Source: Siderastrea siderea (taxonomy: Eukaryota > Cnidaria > Anthozoa > Scleractinia > Rhizangiidae). From it: a DNA stretch of 64,000 bases. Of the stretch, positions 23,379 to 32,383 are shown piece after piece (within the stretch, counting starts at the first letter, position 1; each line of letters begins with the position of its first letter). The DNA is taken from NCBI GenBank assembly GCA_964030785.1, contig OZ034975.1:36333369-36397368 (forward strand), written 5' to 3'. The notes under the pieces were generated by a model. It had not been told where the DNA came from. It did not search any database and worked only from the letters and a program-made list of their open reading frames with translations. A program made the translations under genes and the position numbers.

Positions 23379-24028
23379 CACGCCGGGCCAGGAGAGGGCA
23401 CGAAGCTGCATGCTCGGAAAAACTTTTGCGTCTTTTATCCGATAGAGCTCAAACTTTGCACAATGATAGAAATTTTAATTCCAAACAATCGTATCGCTTT
23501 TGTTTTTTGATTTTAACGGTTTTTGGCGGGAAAATGACGCCACAGTGCTAAAGGCAAATTTTCGTTTCCCTGTTATGGCACAAAAAGTACATGATTCTGA
23601 AAGAACTCATTGAGATAAAGTGAAATGCGAAGAAATTATTGAAAAAGCTCGATCCGTCTTGAAGATATAAAGTTCGGAAGTTTGAATTTTCCGCCATTTT
23701 GTTACTATTTTTAGAACATTTATAAAATTCAGATCTTTATATCTTCAAGACGGATTGAGGTTTTTCAATGATTTTTTCGCATTTCACTTTATCCCGACAA
23801 GTTCTTTCAGAATCATATACTTTTTGTGCCATAAGAGACAATTGAAAATTTGCCTTTAGCACTGTGACGTCATTTCCCCGCCAAAAACCGTTAAAATGCA
23901 AAAACAAAAACGATACGATTGTTTGGAATAAAAAGTTCTATCATTGTGCAAAGTTTGAGCTCTATCGGATAAAAGACGCAAAAGTTTTTCCGAGCGTGCA
24001 GCTTCGTGCCCTCTGCTGGCCCGGCGTG
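23379..24028. mobile_element. 650-bp foldback element inserted in a Maverick gene
   Basis: The left arm begins CACGCCGGGCCAGGAGAGGG and the right arm ends CTCTGCTGGCCCGGCGTG. The arms pair along about 310 bp each (for example ATCCGATAGAGCTCAAACTT against AAGTTTGAGCTCTATCGGAT) around a short centre near 23700. TGC flanks both ends and could be a 3-bp target duplication. It cuts the frame that starts at 24395. Confidence 0.8.
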
Positions 24029-24395
24029 TGCAATGATCAGTGACGAAATTATCTATCATTTTCAATCTATCAAGAAAGACCTTTTCGTCGAAAGCTTCGC
24101 CTCTGAGGTAAAAGGGAATCTCATCAAGGATTTTTTGGTATTCGATACGGGCAAAATTTGCTTGTTCTGTTTTCTTATCGTATTGCTTTAGGCTTGCGAC
24201 TGCTTTTAAAATAAGACCAACACCAGTTAAAGTTGCCATGACAACAGGGTTCAACGTAATTCCTCCGGCTACTGCGGCACTAAGAATTAATTTGCCAGCC
24301 GAGAGATTACAAACAAAATTTTTTCTTCGAAAACCGCGGTACAACTTTTCATAGCCATAATGTTTCTTGTGGTAATAAGCATATAAATCTTTCAT
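24029..24395 (-). pseudogene. Maverick membrane-associated protein, C-terminus lost
   Basis: The frame starts at ATG 24395 (MKDLYAYYHKKHYGYEKLY), overlapping the stop of the upstream fibre gene by ATGA. After about 35 residues there is a hydrophobic Gly/Val/Ala segment (GGITLNPVVMATLTGVGLIL) that could cross or dock to a membrane, then a charged helix (KKTEQANFARIEYQKILDEI). Translation beyond IDNFVTDHC runs into the 650-bp foldback, so the native C-terminus is missing. Role unknown; position downstream of the fibre suggests a virion or entry accessory. Confidence 0.6.
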
Positions 24396-25844
24396 TTTTT
24401 AACTTTCTCTTTAGAAAGTGTTTGGTCGATATGGTTGAATTCGAAAATATCCCGCATTGTGATATATAATAAGAATGAAAAAATTTTGTGGAAAGTGATC
24501 ACGCACTTGTTTGATACTCGATAAGAAGTATAATTGCGCTGTAACTTTTCCAAGTGTCGGCACTCATATTTAGTTCTATTGCCAAAATTCGGGACGAAGG
24601 CATTTGGAAAGAATTTTGGTTTATCGTCTGATACCACCCACTCTTTGCTTAGGTAAAAATTCTTGAAGAGCTCAAATTTCCAGTAAAAAAACTCTGTAAA
24701 GATGATTGGAGTTTTAAAGATATTCTTTTGTGTTTATTTATATTGACATCAGAACTCGAAGGAGGGTTTATAGAGCGCATGCAATAAACATCAATGTTTA
24801 TCAAAATCGCTCCACCCGGCAATGAAATTATTTCGGCGCCATTTAAAACAAATTTGTTGTCCCCTTTTTTCGAATTCAAAAAACCGTTTATGTGGTGAAT
24901 GGAAGAGCGTAGTAGGTGTCCGTTTAAAGAAAGGTCTGTTTGTATTACCATTTGTCCATTTTCACTAACAAAGGCGGTGTCATAGACACTTGGAACAACG
25001 TTTGAAATTGTTTCTTTAACACCATAAACAATTAGATGGCCAATTTTTATTAATGATGGATTACGGACCGTCCCGTGCAGGTCGATCTTTGCCATCGGTG
25101 TGTAAGTTGACAATTGTATTATTATTTAAGTTTAAGTCTCCAGTCATACTGTTAGTGCCACCAAATTTGAGAAACGTTTTTTTGTGTTATGTCATCAATT
25201 CTGTAGTTAACAAACTCGACACATGCGGCGTCTCTTGGGTTTGATGGAAGATCAAGATTAATAATCGAATTATTTTTCATGTCAATATCAACTTCTTTAT
25301 CCAGTTTTTTTACAACCTGGTTATCGACATACTTTTTGTTTGTGGCTTGATCTACTTGTTCTGGGTCTTTTACGTTGTAGATTGTATTATTATTCATATT
25401 AATGCTTGCTTCCATTTTCCCACCTTCTTTTTTTGAAAGAGAGATATTTCTCGTGTCTTGATAGTTTATTACCTTTGTCAGATCACGTTGGATAGGATAA
25501 GGGTTGCTTTTTAATCGCAAAATATCGTACTTATTTTGCATGTCAATATCAGCACAACCGCTTGCATTACCCTGAGGCCCAGGATCACCTTTGTCGCCTT
25601 TTGGACCCTGGGGTCCTTGTGGCCCTTTCTGGCCTTGGGGACCAATCATACCTCGTGGTCCCGTGGGACCTTTTTCACCCCTCGGTCCATAAGGACCTTG
25701 TGGTCCCGCTGGGCCTTTGTCACCCTTCCGCCCAGGAGGACCCTCGGGGCCAGGAGGACCCCCTGGGCCAGGATGACCAACTTTTTCACTTTCACTCATC
25801 GTTTGGCTAGTTTCACCTATTTGGCTGTTAATATACCACATCAT
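24392..25844 (-). pseudogene. Collagen-stalk fibre protein of the Maverick element
   Basis: Starts at ATG 25844, overlapping the ATPase stop (ATGA). Residues 23 to about 92 are an uninterrupted run of Gly-X-Y triplets rich in Pro and Lys, a collagen-like triple-helix stalk. Next come repeats of the form [13 protein letters not shown]...TNKKYVDN (twice, with a third in another frame), the pattern known from phage tail fibres. The C-terminal part (frames at 24649-25113 and 24392-24637) would be the head. Three frameshifts, near 25150, 25090 and 24700, break it. The role as a host-attachment fibre is inferred from architecture. About 480 codons in all. Confidence 0.75.
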
Positions 25845-26447
25845 ATATCTTCATCAATTTTTTTTTTCATTAATTTTCGGGGCTTGCCATAGTAAAAGAA
25901 AGAATATTTTTTATCGGTGGCGCGATCTAAAGTGTCATGATCCACACCTATCTCGTCTGCAATCCCTTTGTTTTCTCGTGGAAGAAATCTGAAAGTACAA
26001 AAATGGCTGCAGTTATCACGCATGTTTTTCGGCACCTTGTAGAAGGTTTGAGTGAGGTAAATAACGCAGCAGTTTCTGTTCCGCCCGTTGATAAAATAAT
26101 TAATGATGCTGTTTTGGTTGCTTTCACAAACAAGATCATCAAAAACAACAATTTTTTGGTTGTCTACCGGAAGCTCTTCGAGTGGAATGATTTCATCACC
26201 GGGAGCCTTGATGACCTCGTAACCAACCATGGGGTTGATTCGTTTAGCAACGTCCTGCAAAAGAGCCTGGTATTTGTTCTGGTGCAGGTTTTTTGAAAAG
26301 AGGTAAATTTTATCAAACTCTAAGCATATGCAGTGATATGTTTGTTTTGCCAGTATTACTGGGTCCACAAATCAGCATCCGGAAAAACATCGGCTGACAT
26401 GCAAGGGTGGCATTGCTTGTAGCTATTCTTGGAAAAACCTGGGCCAT
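25841..26447 (-). pseudogene. Maverick packaging ATPase (A32/FtsK-like)
   Basis: The ATG at 26447 opens a frame with the Walker A motif GPSNTGKT at about residue 25. A one-base frameshift near 26325 moves the rest into the frame 25841-26368, which holds the Walker B motif KIVVFDDL and downstream CCVIYLTQTFYKVPKNMR, a conserved post-Walker-B segment of this family. About 202 codons, normal for these ATPases, which drive DNA into the capsid. The stop overlaps the fibre start by four bases. The start is chosen because it precedes Walker A and faces a shared TATA-like box 29 bp upstream. Confidence 0.85.
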
Positions 26448-26476
26448 AATTTGGAATCTTCATTTTTTTTGGTTTC

Positions 26477-26484
26477 TATATATT
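26477..26484. promoter_or_regulatory. Shared TATA-like box of a divergent promoter
   Basis: TATATATT in the 49-bp gap between the ATPase start (26447, leftward) and the virion-protein start (26497, rightward). Similar boxes precede the other starts of the element: TATAAATATA at 28305 (ATG 28320), TATAAA at 28722 (ATG 28739), TATAATATA at 30020 (ATG 30037), ATATATACA at 31181 (ATG 31190), and TTATAT on the minus strand at 34735-34730 (ATG 34719). Confidence 0.55.
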
Positions 26485-26496
26485 CACGCTGGAAAT

Positions 26497-28292
26497 ATGT
26501 CAGTACAAAAGTGGCATCAGTTGGCTGAAGGAAAGTCGGCGGTCGATCAACAAACACAAGACATCCACCAAAAATTCAGAAAAAACAAAATTAACAAAGA
26601 GTTTGGTCAGCTTTCAGGAGAAGAGCTTTTTAAACCTATTACAAAAAGGCTTGATTAAAAGAGCAGCGCCACTGTAGGAGAAGAAGAAGAAGAAGAAGAA
26701 GAAGAAGAAGAAGAAGAAGAAGAAGAAGAAGAAGAAGAAGAAGAGGAGGAGGAGGAGGAGGAGGAAGAAGAAGAAGAAGAAGAAGAAGAAGAAGGAGAAG
26801 AAGAAGAAGCAGGAAGTTCCTGATTACACAATGGATGAATTTGACGAAATTAACCCTTTTGGTGATGAATTCAGACCGGATGCACCAACGCCAGCACCAT
26901 CACCAGAACCATCACCACCACCAACACCACCACCCCCATATCAAGAAGTTGTTGATGATGATGATTTTCCACAACTTCCCCCACCACTGATGGAAGAAAC
27001 ATCCAAACGAAAAGAGTGGGGGATGCCGGGACCGGTTGAGCCAAAATACCCCCGCGAATCAACCCTGTTGGCAACGGTCAATCAGCTGATCACGAAATAC
27101 GGAAATGATCCCAACTACGCAGTAGGAAAATCGAAATTAGGTTTGGAAGGCAAAACCATTGCGGAACTAAAAAAAATAAGAGATGGGATCAATGAAAAAA
27201 GAAGGGTAACAAAAGAATCTCTTTCGAAACGGTTACAGGAGGGGAAGCAGAGACTAAAGTCGACTCCCCTACGCAAAAGAGAAATTCCTCCAACCCCCCC
27301 GGAAAAAGCTGTCATGAGCCGAAGACCTTTTTTTGAGCCTTCAGACGGTGACGAGGACTTCTTCCCTGAAGAACAGGATTGGGAAACCGAAGGAAGTGGC
27401 ATCGTTGATGAAGCTGAAAAATTGATCAACCAACTTCATTTGAGCTTAGGATCGATAAAAGCAGGAAAAAGCTCGATAAAACTAAAAAATCAGGTATTGT
27501 CTTTGCTTGATTCACTAGTTGAACTCGGCACAATCGATATGATGTCCTTCGATCTTCTACTTGACTCGAGCCTCGCAAAACTACAAAGTGACGGAGAATG
27601 GAATGTTTCACACGATTTTACAATAAAGTTTAATCCCCCGATCGAATTGGTTTCAGGAAACTATAAAGCCGCGCTAAACAGACTTATCACAATGAGTTAC
27701 TCATGGTACAACATCGATGCTTTTTACAATAACAACAAAATTCGCTGGAGAAAGAAAACTGAAGACCTTAACGTTTCCGAACGGAATGTATGATTACAAA
27801 AGAATCAACACTTTTCTTCAGAACCACACCGGTCAAGTAGACCCGAAAGACAAAGACAGTGCTTTCATTTTCAATCTGTATTTCGATCTGACAATTTACA
27901 GGGTTGTAATTTTGATGCATGAAGATTATGAGCTGGACTTGTCTCAAGGATCTTTCTCTGAATTGCTTGGTTATGGGAAAAGTATCTTGAGTGGAGATAG
28001 TGTCGGAAGAAAAGTTCCAAATATCGCAAGAGGTGTTGATTGGGTGTATTTGCACTGCGATCTTATCACACGCCGAACAAACAATGTTCCAAGCGATGTG
28101 TTATACAGTTTCTCAACAACAGATCTTCAGGTTAGCTATCCATTTAAAATAGAGCCGCGTCGGCTTGAGTGGCAAACTGTGAATAAAAACTATATTTATG
28201 AAATAAGAGTTTGGGTGACAGACGGAAGAAACAATATCCTGGATCTCAACGGGACAGACATTGCAATTAGCTTAATGATTGAAAAAGAGTAA
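26497..28292 (+). pseudogene. Maverick virion protein with acidic tract and PPxY motif
   Basis: ATG 26497 starts an N-terminal helix-rich segment (LAEGKSAVDQQTQDIHQKF, LFKPITKRLD), then a stop at 26656. A GAA/GAG repeat (26677-26808) would encode about 43 acidic residues. The frame 26831-27793 continues with a Pro-rich region holding PPPPYQEV, a PPxY late-domain-like motif. After another frameshift near 27770 the frame 27717-28292 gives a beta-rich C-terminus (YELDLSQGSFSELLGY, YIYEIRVWVTDGRNN). This C-terminal domain is of a kind I associate with Maverick/adintovirus structural proteins; a minor capsid or spike role is inferred. Confidence 0.65.
26677..26808 (+). repeat. Coding GAA/GAG microsatellite
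   Basis: An almost pure run of GAA with a central block of GAG, inside the virion protein gene and in frame with its N-terminal part, so it would encode poly-glutamate. The frame differs on its far side by one base, so slippage in this tract is a likely cause of that break. Confidence 0.9.
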
Positions 28293-28319
28293 GGATTTTG
28301 TTGGTATAAATATACAATT

Positions 28320-28699
28320 ATGAATCATCCGTGTGAGTGGGCAAGATTTTTTGACGAAAACACCGGATGTTATCGATATAAACACAAAGGGTTGGGTGTG
28401 ATCCGTGACACTCTCATGACCTTCGGTAAAGTATTCAAAGGCACTGTAAAGAACGTGGCAAAGAAAACTGCCGAAAAAGCCACAAAAACAATCGCTGAAA
28501 AAAAGCGGGTTAGAAAGTTGGTGAACTTGCAGTTGAAAAAGGTTCAAAAAAAATACGAAAACTACTGCAAGAGCGAAAGCAAAAACCGGTGTCTCAGGAT
28601 GCAAAAAAGAAACTTGCAAATATTTTGCAAAACCAAGTGCCAAAAAAATCAGATGACGCCCTTGTGAAATTAAATCGAATTTTGGCAAACGAAATTTAA
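28320..28699 (+). pseudogene. Small basic Maverick core-type protein
   Basis: ATG 28320, six bases after a TATAAATATA box. The first 60 residues read through a Lys/Ala-rich amphipathic segment (VKNVAKKTAEKATKTIAEKK). A frameshift near 28510 moves the likely native tail to another frame that ends at 28699 (SDDALVKLNRILANEI). High Lys content suggests a DNA-condensing or membrane-active virion protein; function is inferred from composition and position between two structural genes. Confidence 0.55.
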
Positions 28700-28738
28700 T
28701 CAAAAAATTTTTTTCTCTTAATATAAACTCTTGTCAAC

Positions 28739-30000
28739 ATGTTCAGAACTCCACCATACCTCGAGAAGACTACATACGTTCAAGTTGATTTGGACACCCC
28801 GCTCACCTTCCCTGGGAATGACCAAAAGCAAAAAAAGTCGGGCCACAAATTTACCTTAAGAGACAGGGACAATTTTCATGACTGGTACAACGCTTATTTC
28901 CGCGTCGATTTTAAGTTTGAAGCTGTAGCAAACGGAGCCGACATTGGTGCTGACACTGAATCGGCTCCGATCAACGGTTCTTTCTCATTGATCAGAAGTT
29001 TGAAACTAAAATCAGCCAGAAAAATGCTGTACGAGGCGGAAAATATCCACAAGGGTATTTTCATCAAAATCTGCTTGACTTTTCGGACGATTTTTCGAGA
29101 AGCGTGGCAAAAAACCAGTTTTGGTATCTTGACTCTGACGCCACCACAGTGACTGGTGGCAATGCGACGAACGTCGGAATGCGGGCAAGGGCGCTTCTAT
29201 CACGAGGAGGTGAGATAGTTCAGACCATTATCCCTTTGAACAGATACTCCTTCTTCGAAGGTCTTTCCGACAGGCTGCTGCCACCGATGCAATTTGAGTT
29301 TGAAATTACTCTGCAAAACGATACAGAAATGATTTTCCAAAACGATGGAGCAGCTCGAAGGATTGTTGTCCGCAAATTTGAGTTGCGGGTGCCACAATTA
29401 CATTTTACTGGCCAAGGACAAACCCTGGTCAATGAAAATTTCTTGCGACTAACCCAATGGAAATACCTGAAAGAAACTTTGCATCTGAGCAGCTCCCGAA
29501 GGGATGCGAATGGTAAGTGGGTGATTACACCTGGGGTAAAAAACCCCAAGCATGTCTTTGTATTCCTTCAACAAACTCGGAAACAAAATGCTTACACGCA
29601 AAACCCTTACCTCTTTGACACATTTGATATCGATGGTGATAACTCGGCAAGATTAGCCACTTGCCGCCTCCAATACGGCACAAGCTTTTACCCTGAGCTT
29701 GTTTACGACCATGACTTTAAAATAAGAAGTTTGAATGATTTGATCAATTTCAGGTAGAGAAAGAACGACTACAACACCGGCGTTCAGCTGAATCTTGCCA
29801 ACTTTGAGAAGTTATACCCAATTATCTACTTTGATCTACGAAATACCAAAGAAAGTGTGACAGGCGACCCCAAAAAGCTCGAATTCCATCACACACTGAA
29901 CGAAGCCGCTAACGCTCAAGATTACACAGTCTTCGCCGTGGTTTTGAATGAAGAAGAATTTGTGCTGAAGCAAATTGGCAATGAGCTTGTCGCCGTCTAG
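28739..30000 (+). pseudogene. Maverick major capsid protein (double jelly-roll)
   Basis: ATG 28739 sits 12 bp after TATAAA. The two frames 28739-29152 and 29104-29757 are the same protein separated by a frameshift near 29055, and the frame continues past an in-frame TAG at 29755 to a final stop at 30000. Total about 420 codons, the size of Maverick capsid proteins. The beta-strand text (YVQVDLDTPLTFPG, MQFEFEITLQND) and the C-terminal FDLRNTKESVTGDPKKLEF and NEAANAQDYTVFAVV fit that family, which forms hexon-like capsomers. One frameshift and one stop make it a pseudogene as read. Confidence 0.85.
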
Positions 30001-30036
30001 ACAAATAAAAAATTCTGAATATAATATACACGCACG

Positions 30037-30719
30037 ATGAGCACAACTTATCATCCATATAAAATCGCACTGACTGATGTCAGAAAAAGAAACTTCAAAA
30101 AGCTTATGTTTCGAAGACAGCTGTTACTCTGAGAGTTAAACCGCACCAAATTGGGCGCGGTGACGAACTCCTTCTCACTGCTTCTCAAATCTCGCGACTG
30201 AAGAAAACCGCAGCGGCAGGGAAAGCGGTTGAGCTAAAATTAAGCCAGACCCAGATTCAAAATACTGCGCAGCGTGGTGGAAGTTTGTTTTCTGCTATGC
30301 TAGGTTTGGCACGACCTTTGATAAAGCCAGCCCTTGGGGCATTAGTAAGTGCAGGTTTGAGTTTCGGTGCTGAAAAGGTGCTGAAAAAGATATTCGGAAA
30401 GGGTTTTGGGCCGAAGGAAATTGAGCTTTATAAACATGTCCAGCAAATGACTCCTACTCAGAAAAAGGCGGCGGAACAATATCTTGTTGGACAAGGTTTT
30501 GTAAAGGGAGGTTCAGCACAGTATGGTGGTTTTCTTGGTATGTTAGCGTCAATTGAAATACCTTTGGCTATCGACTTAGTCAAAAAAAATAATTGGAAAA
30601 GGTTTGGAAACTCAACCACCACGCTCACGACCACGACGAGCACCACCCCTCCCTCCACCTCCAAAAAAGGGTGGGGGAATGCAAATTCGACCTCCACCTT
30701 TCTTTGGAACTTGGGATGA
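30037..30719 (+). pseudogene. Adenovirus pX-like minor virion protein of Maverick
   Basis: ATG 30037 is 8 bp after TATAATATA. The N-terminus (TTYHPYKIALTD) leads to a frameshift near 30100; the following frame carries KPHQIGRGDELLL and then 30285-30719 with a glycine/alanine-rich hydrophobic segment (LIKPALGALVSAGLSFGAEK) and a GGFLGMLASIEIPLAIDL motif. This order is known for pX-like proteins of adintoviruses. Near 30600 a further frame change leads into a Pro/Arg-rich tail that abuts the protease. Likely membrane-active or core protein. Confidence 0.7.
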
Positions 30720-31179
30720 TTATTTGAAAAAAAAAATTAAGTTTGAAGATAAACCTCTATCCAACATTGACCTCAGAAAATGGTGCAACTTTTTACGAAT
30801 CCCCATCAAAGGTATTTTTAGCAGAAACGAAACAAAACCCCTGTTTCATTCTCCATGTATTATCAACTTGGATGATTTCGGAAGTTTGGGAACTCATTGG
30901 GTGTGTTGTTGGCGTGCCAAAAATGGTACGTACGAGTATTTTGATTCATTTGGGTTTCCGCCACCTTTGGAATGGGAAAAAGAAATGTCAATGCACGGAA
31001 TCAAACATTTTTTCAGAAATGATAACCAAATTCAATGGGAACAAAGTGTGAGATGTGGTTGCTACTGCCTTCTCTTTTTAAACGAAAGAAACAAAGGCAC
31101 CAGTTTCGTCGATATTTTGAAAATGTTCACCGATGATGTCCTTCAAAACGAACACATCGTAAAGAATTATTTTTCTTAA
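30679..31179 (+). CDS. Adenain-like cysteine protease of Maverick
   Basis: An intact frame of 166 residues from ATG 30679. Catalytic layout of adenain family C5: THWVC supplies His, YFDSFG the Asp, and the WEQSVRCGCYCLLF segment the oxyanion Gln and nucleophile Cys. These enzymes mature capsid and core proteins during virion assembly. The N-terminal stretch (PPPFFGTWDDYLKKK) resembles the C-terminus of pX-like proteins in other elements, so the start could be further in, near KPLSNIDL, or the two genes may have fused here. One of the few ORFs in the element without a visible break. Confidence 0.85.
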   Translation: MQIRPPPFFGTWDDYLKKKIKFEDKPLSNIDLRKWCNFLRIPIKGIFSRNETKPLFHSPCIINLDDFGSLGTHWVCCWRAKNGTYEYFDSFGFPPPLEWEKEMSMHGIKHFFRNDNQIQWEQSVRCGCYCLLFLNERNKGTSFVDILKMFTDDVLQNEHIVKNYFS

Positions 31180-31189
31180 GATATATACA

Positions 31190-31339
31190 ATGGAAGTGTA
31201 CTGTGTGAAAGAAAAGCGGCACACGCCCAATGTGCAGGGAAGTGAAAAGGTTGTAATCACAAAGAACAATCGAAAACTCTTAAAGGTAAAATGCGCAAGT
31301 TGCGGAATAAAGAAAACACGTTTTATGCCGGGAAGCTAG
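31190..31339 (+). CDS. 49-residue DUF5679-like zinc protein
   Basis: ATG 31190 directly follows ATATATACA. The protein begins MEVYCVKEKRHTPN and ends KVKCASCGIKKTRFMPGS. The second half keeps the CxxC knuckle (CASC), but the first half has CVKEK where the family usually shows a CxxC pair, so one zinc ligand appears lost. Small proteins of this type are common in Mavericks and large DNA viruses; role unknown. It overlaps the next gene's longest frame. Confidence 0.7.
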   Translation: MEVYCVKEKRHTPNVQGSEKVVITKNNRKLLKVKCASCGIKKTRFMPGS

Positions 31340-32015
31340 GTGAGCCCTCCCGCGCGGAGGGCAGTGGTATATTTGGCGACGTTGCCATGGCGGTGGGTGA
31401 TCTAGCTATTACAAAAGGGATCCCATTTCTTGCGAAAAAAAGTTTTGAAGCTGGACGATATTACGCTTCTGAAGCTATGAGAGACCTCAAACTGCAAAAG
31501 AAAGCAATAAATTACACGCTGAACAAAGCCCGCCCAGTCATTGAAAAAGTTGGTAGTGAAATGTTAGATCACATTTCAACTAAAGTTCGACCAAACCTTC
31601 GTTACAAAACTGACAGACCTGATTTAGATGGGGCTGGGTTTGTTATACACGCAGCAATAGGAAAATTTCCTAAACCAAAACGGGGTTGGACATTACCGGG
31701 GCATAATTATACCGGGCCATATAATCCCCTTGAACAGCAGGTGAACTACGATCCAGAAACGGGTCCGATTCGGGAAATATATCAACCACCAACAGGGGCA
31801 ACAGACGCAATCGCAATGCAACATGACGTGGACTATGGTGTTTGTTCGAACCGAAGCAAAAAAATACGGTGAAAATGAAAAAAATTGCAAACACAAAGCG
31901 GACAAAAATATGGTGAAGGCTCGACGCAGTTCCGTTGAAACAAAGGCAGTGGGGTCATGCGGCTGCGAGGAACACAATTAATTTGAAACAAAAGTTGGGG
32001 TTGGGCTTGAAGTAG
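31339..32015 (+). pseudogene. Maverick phospholipase A2-like protein
   Basis: A Kozak-like GCCATGG at 31387 is a good start; the frame is open from 31291. The N-terminal helical part reads KGIPFLAKKSFEAGRYYAS and KVGSEMLDHISTKVRPN. The C-terminal part has GHNYTGPYNPLEQQ and AMQHDVDYGVC, matching the Ca-loop and His-Asp catalytic motif of the parvovirus-VP1-like secreted PLA2 fold, which in virions helps membrane breach. Two frameshifts, near 31855 and 31925, displace the tail, whose Lys/Asp helix and final LKQKLGLGLK can be read in other frames up to the stop at 32015. Confidence 0.75.
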
Positions 32016-32115
32016 TGCTCCAACACTTTTCAAACTCCTGTTTTGCGTGCCGCCCGCTTGCAAAGGTTTTAGGAAGGTGTTGAGAAATAGATTCCCTAAT
32101 TTCTTTTTTGTGGGG

Positions 32116-32383
32116 CTAGCGTTCAGAAGGTACCATTTCAAAATAATTGTGCAGAAAACAGGGGTAGTTCACTGACTTGCCGGTTATCTCCTGAAATTGA
32201 GAAATAACCTTACCCAGAAAAGCGACCTCGCTGGAAGAAAACATTTTGTTAATGTTCCATTTCCGAAAAACATTTTTTAAATCAAAATTAGTCGTAGGAG
32301 GCGCAGTGGAACTTCGTCTCCGGTTTTCTTCTTGGAACTGTTCATCATCATCACATTCAAACATTCTGCCACATTTTGGACAT
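32116..32383 (-). pseudogene. C-terminal fragment of an unknown Maverick gene joined to the polymerase remnant
   Basis: After the polymerase reading breaks at about 32390, a neighbouring frame carries WCECPKCGRMFECDDDEQF, a CxCxxCx5C zinc-like cluster, then a Ser/Arg-rich linker and KVISQFQEITGKSVNY, ending at 32116. It does not match polymerase text. Most simply it is the 3' end of another leftward gene brought next to the polymerase by an internal deletion. Confidence 0.4.

Noticed and set aside
25536..25892. Plus-strand frames opposite the collagen region
   Set aside because: They are antisense shadows of the Gly-X-Y coding repeat, which has clear sense and a partner ATPase upstream.
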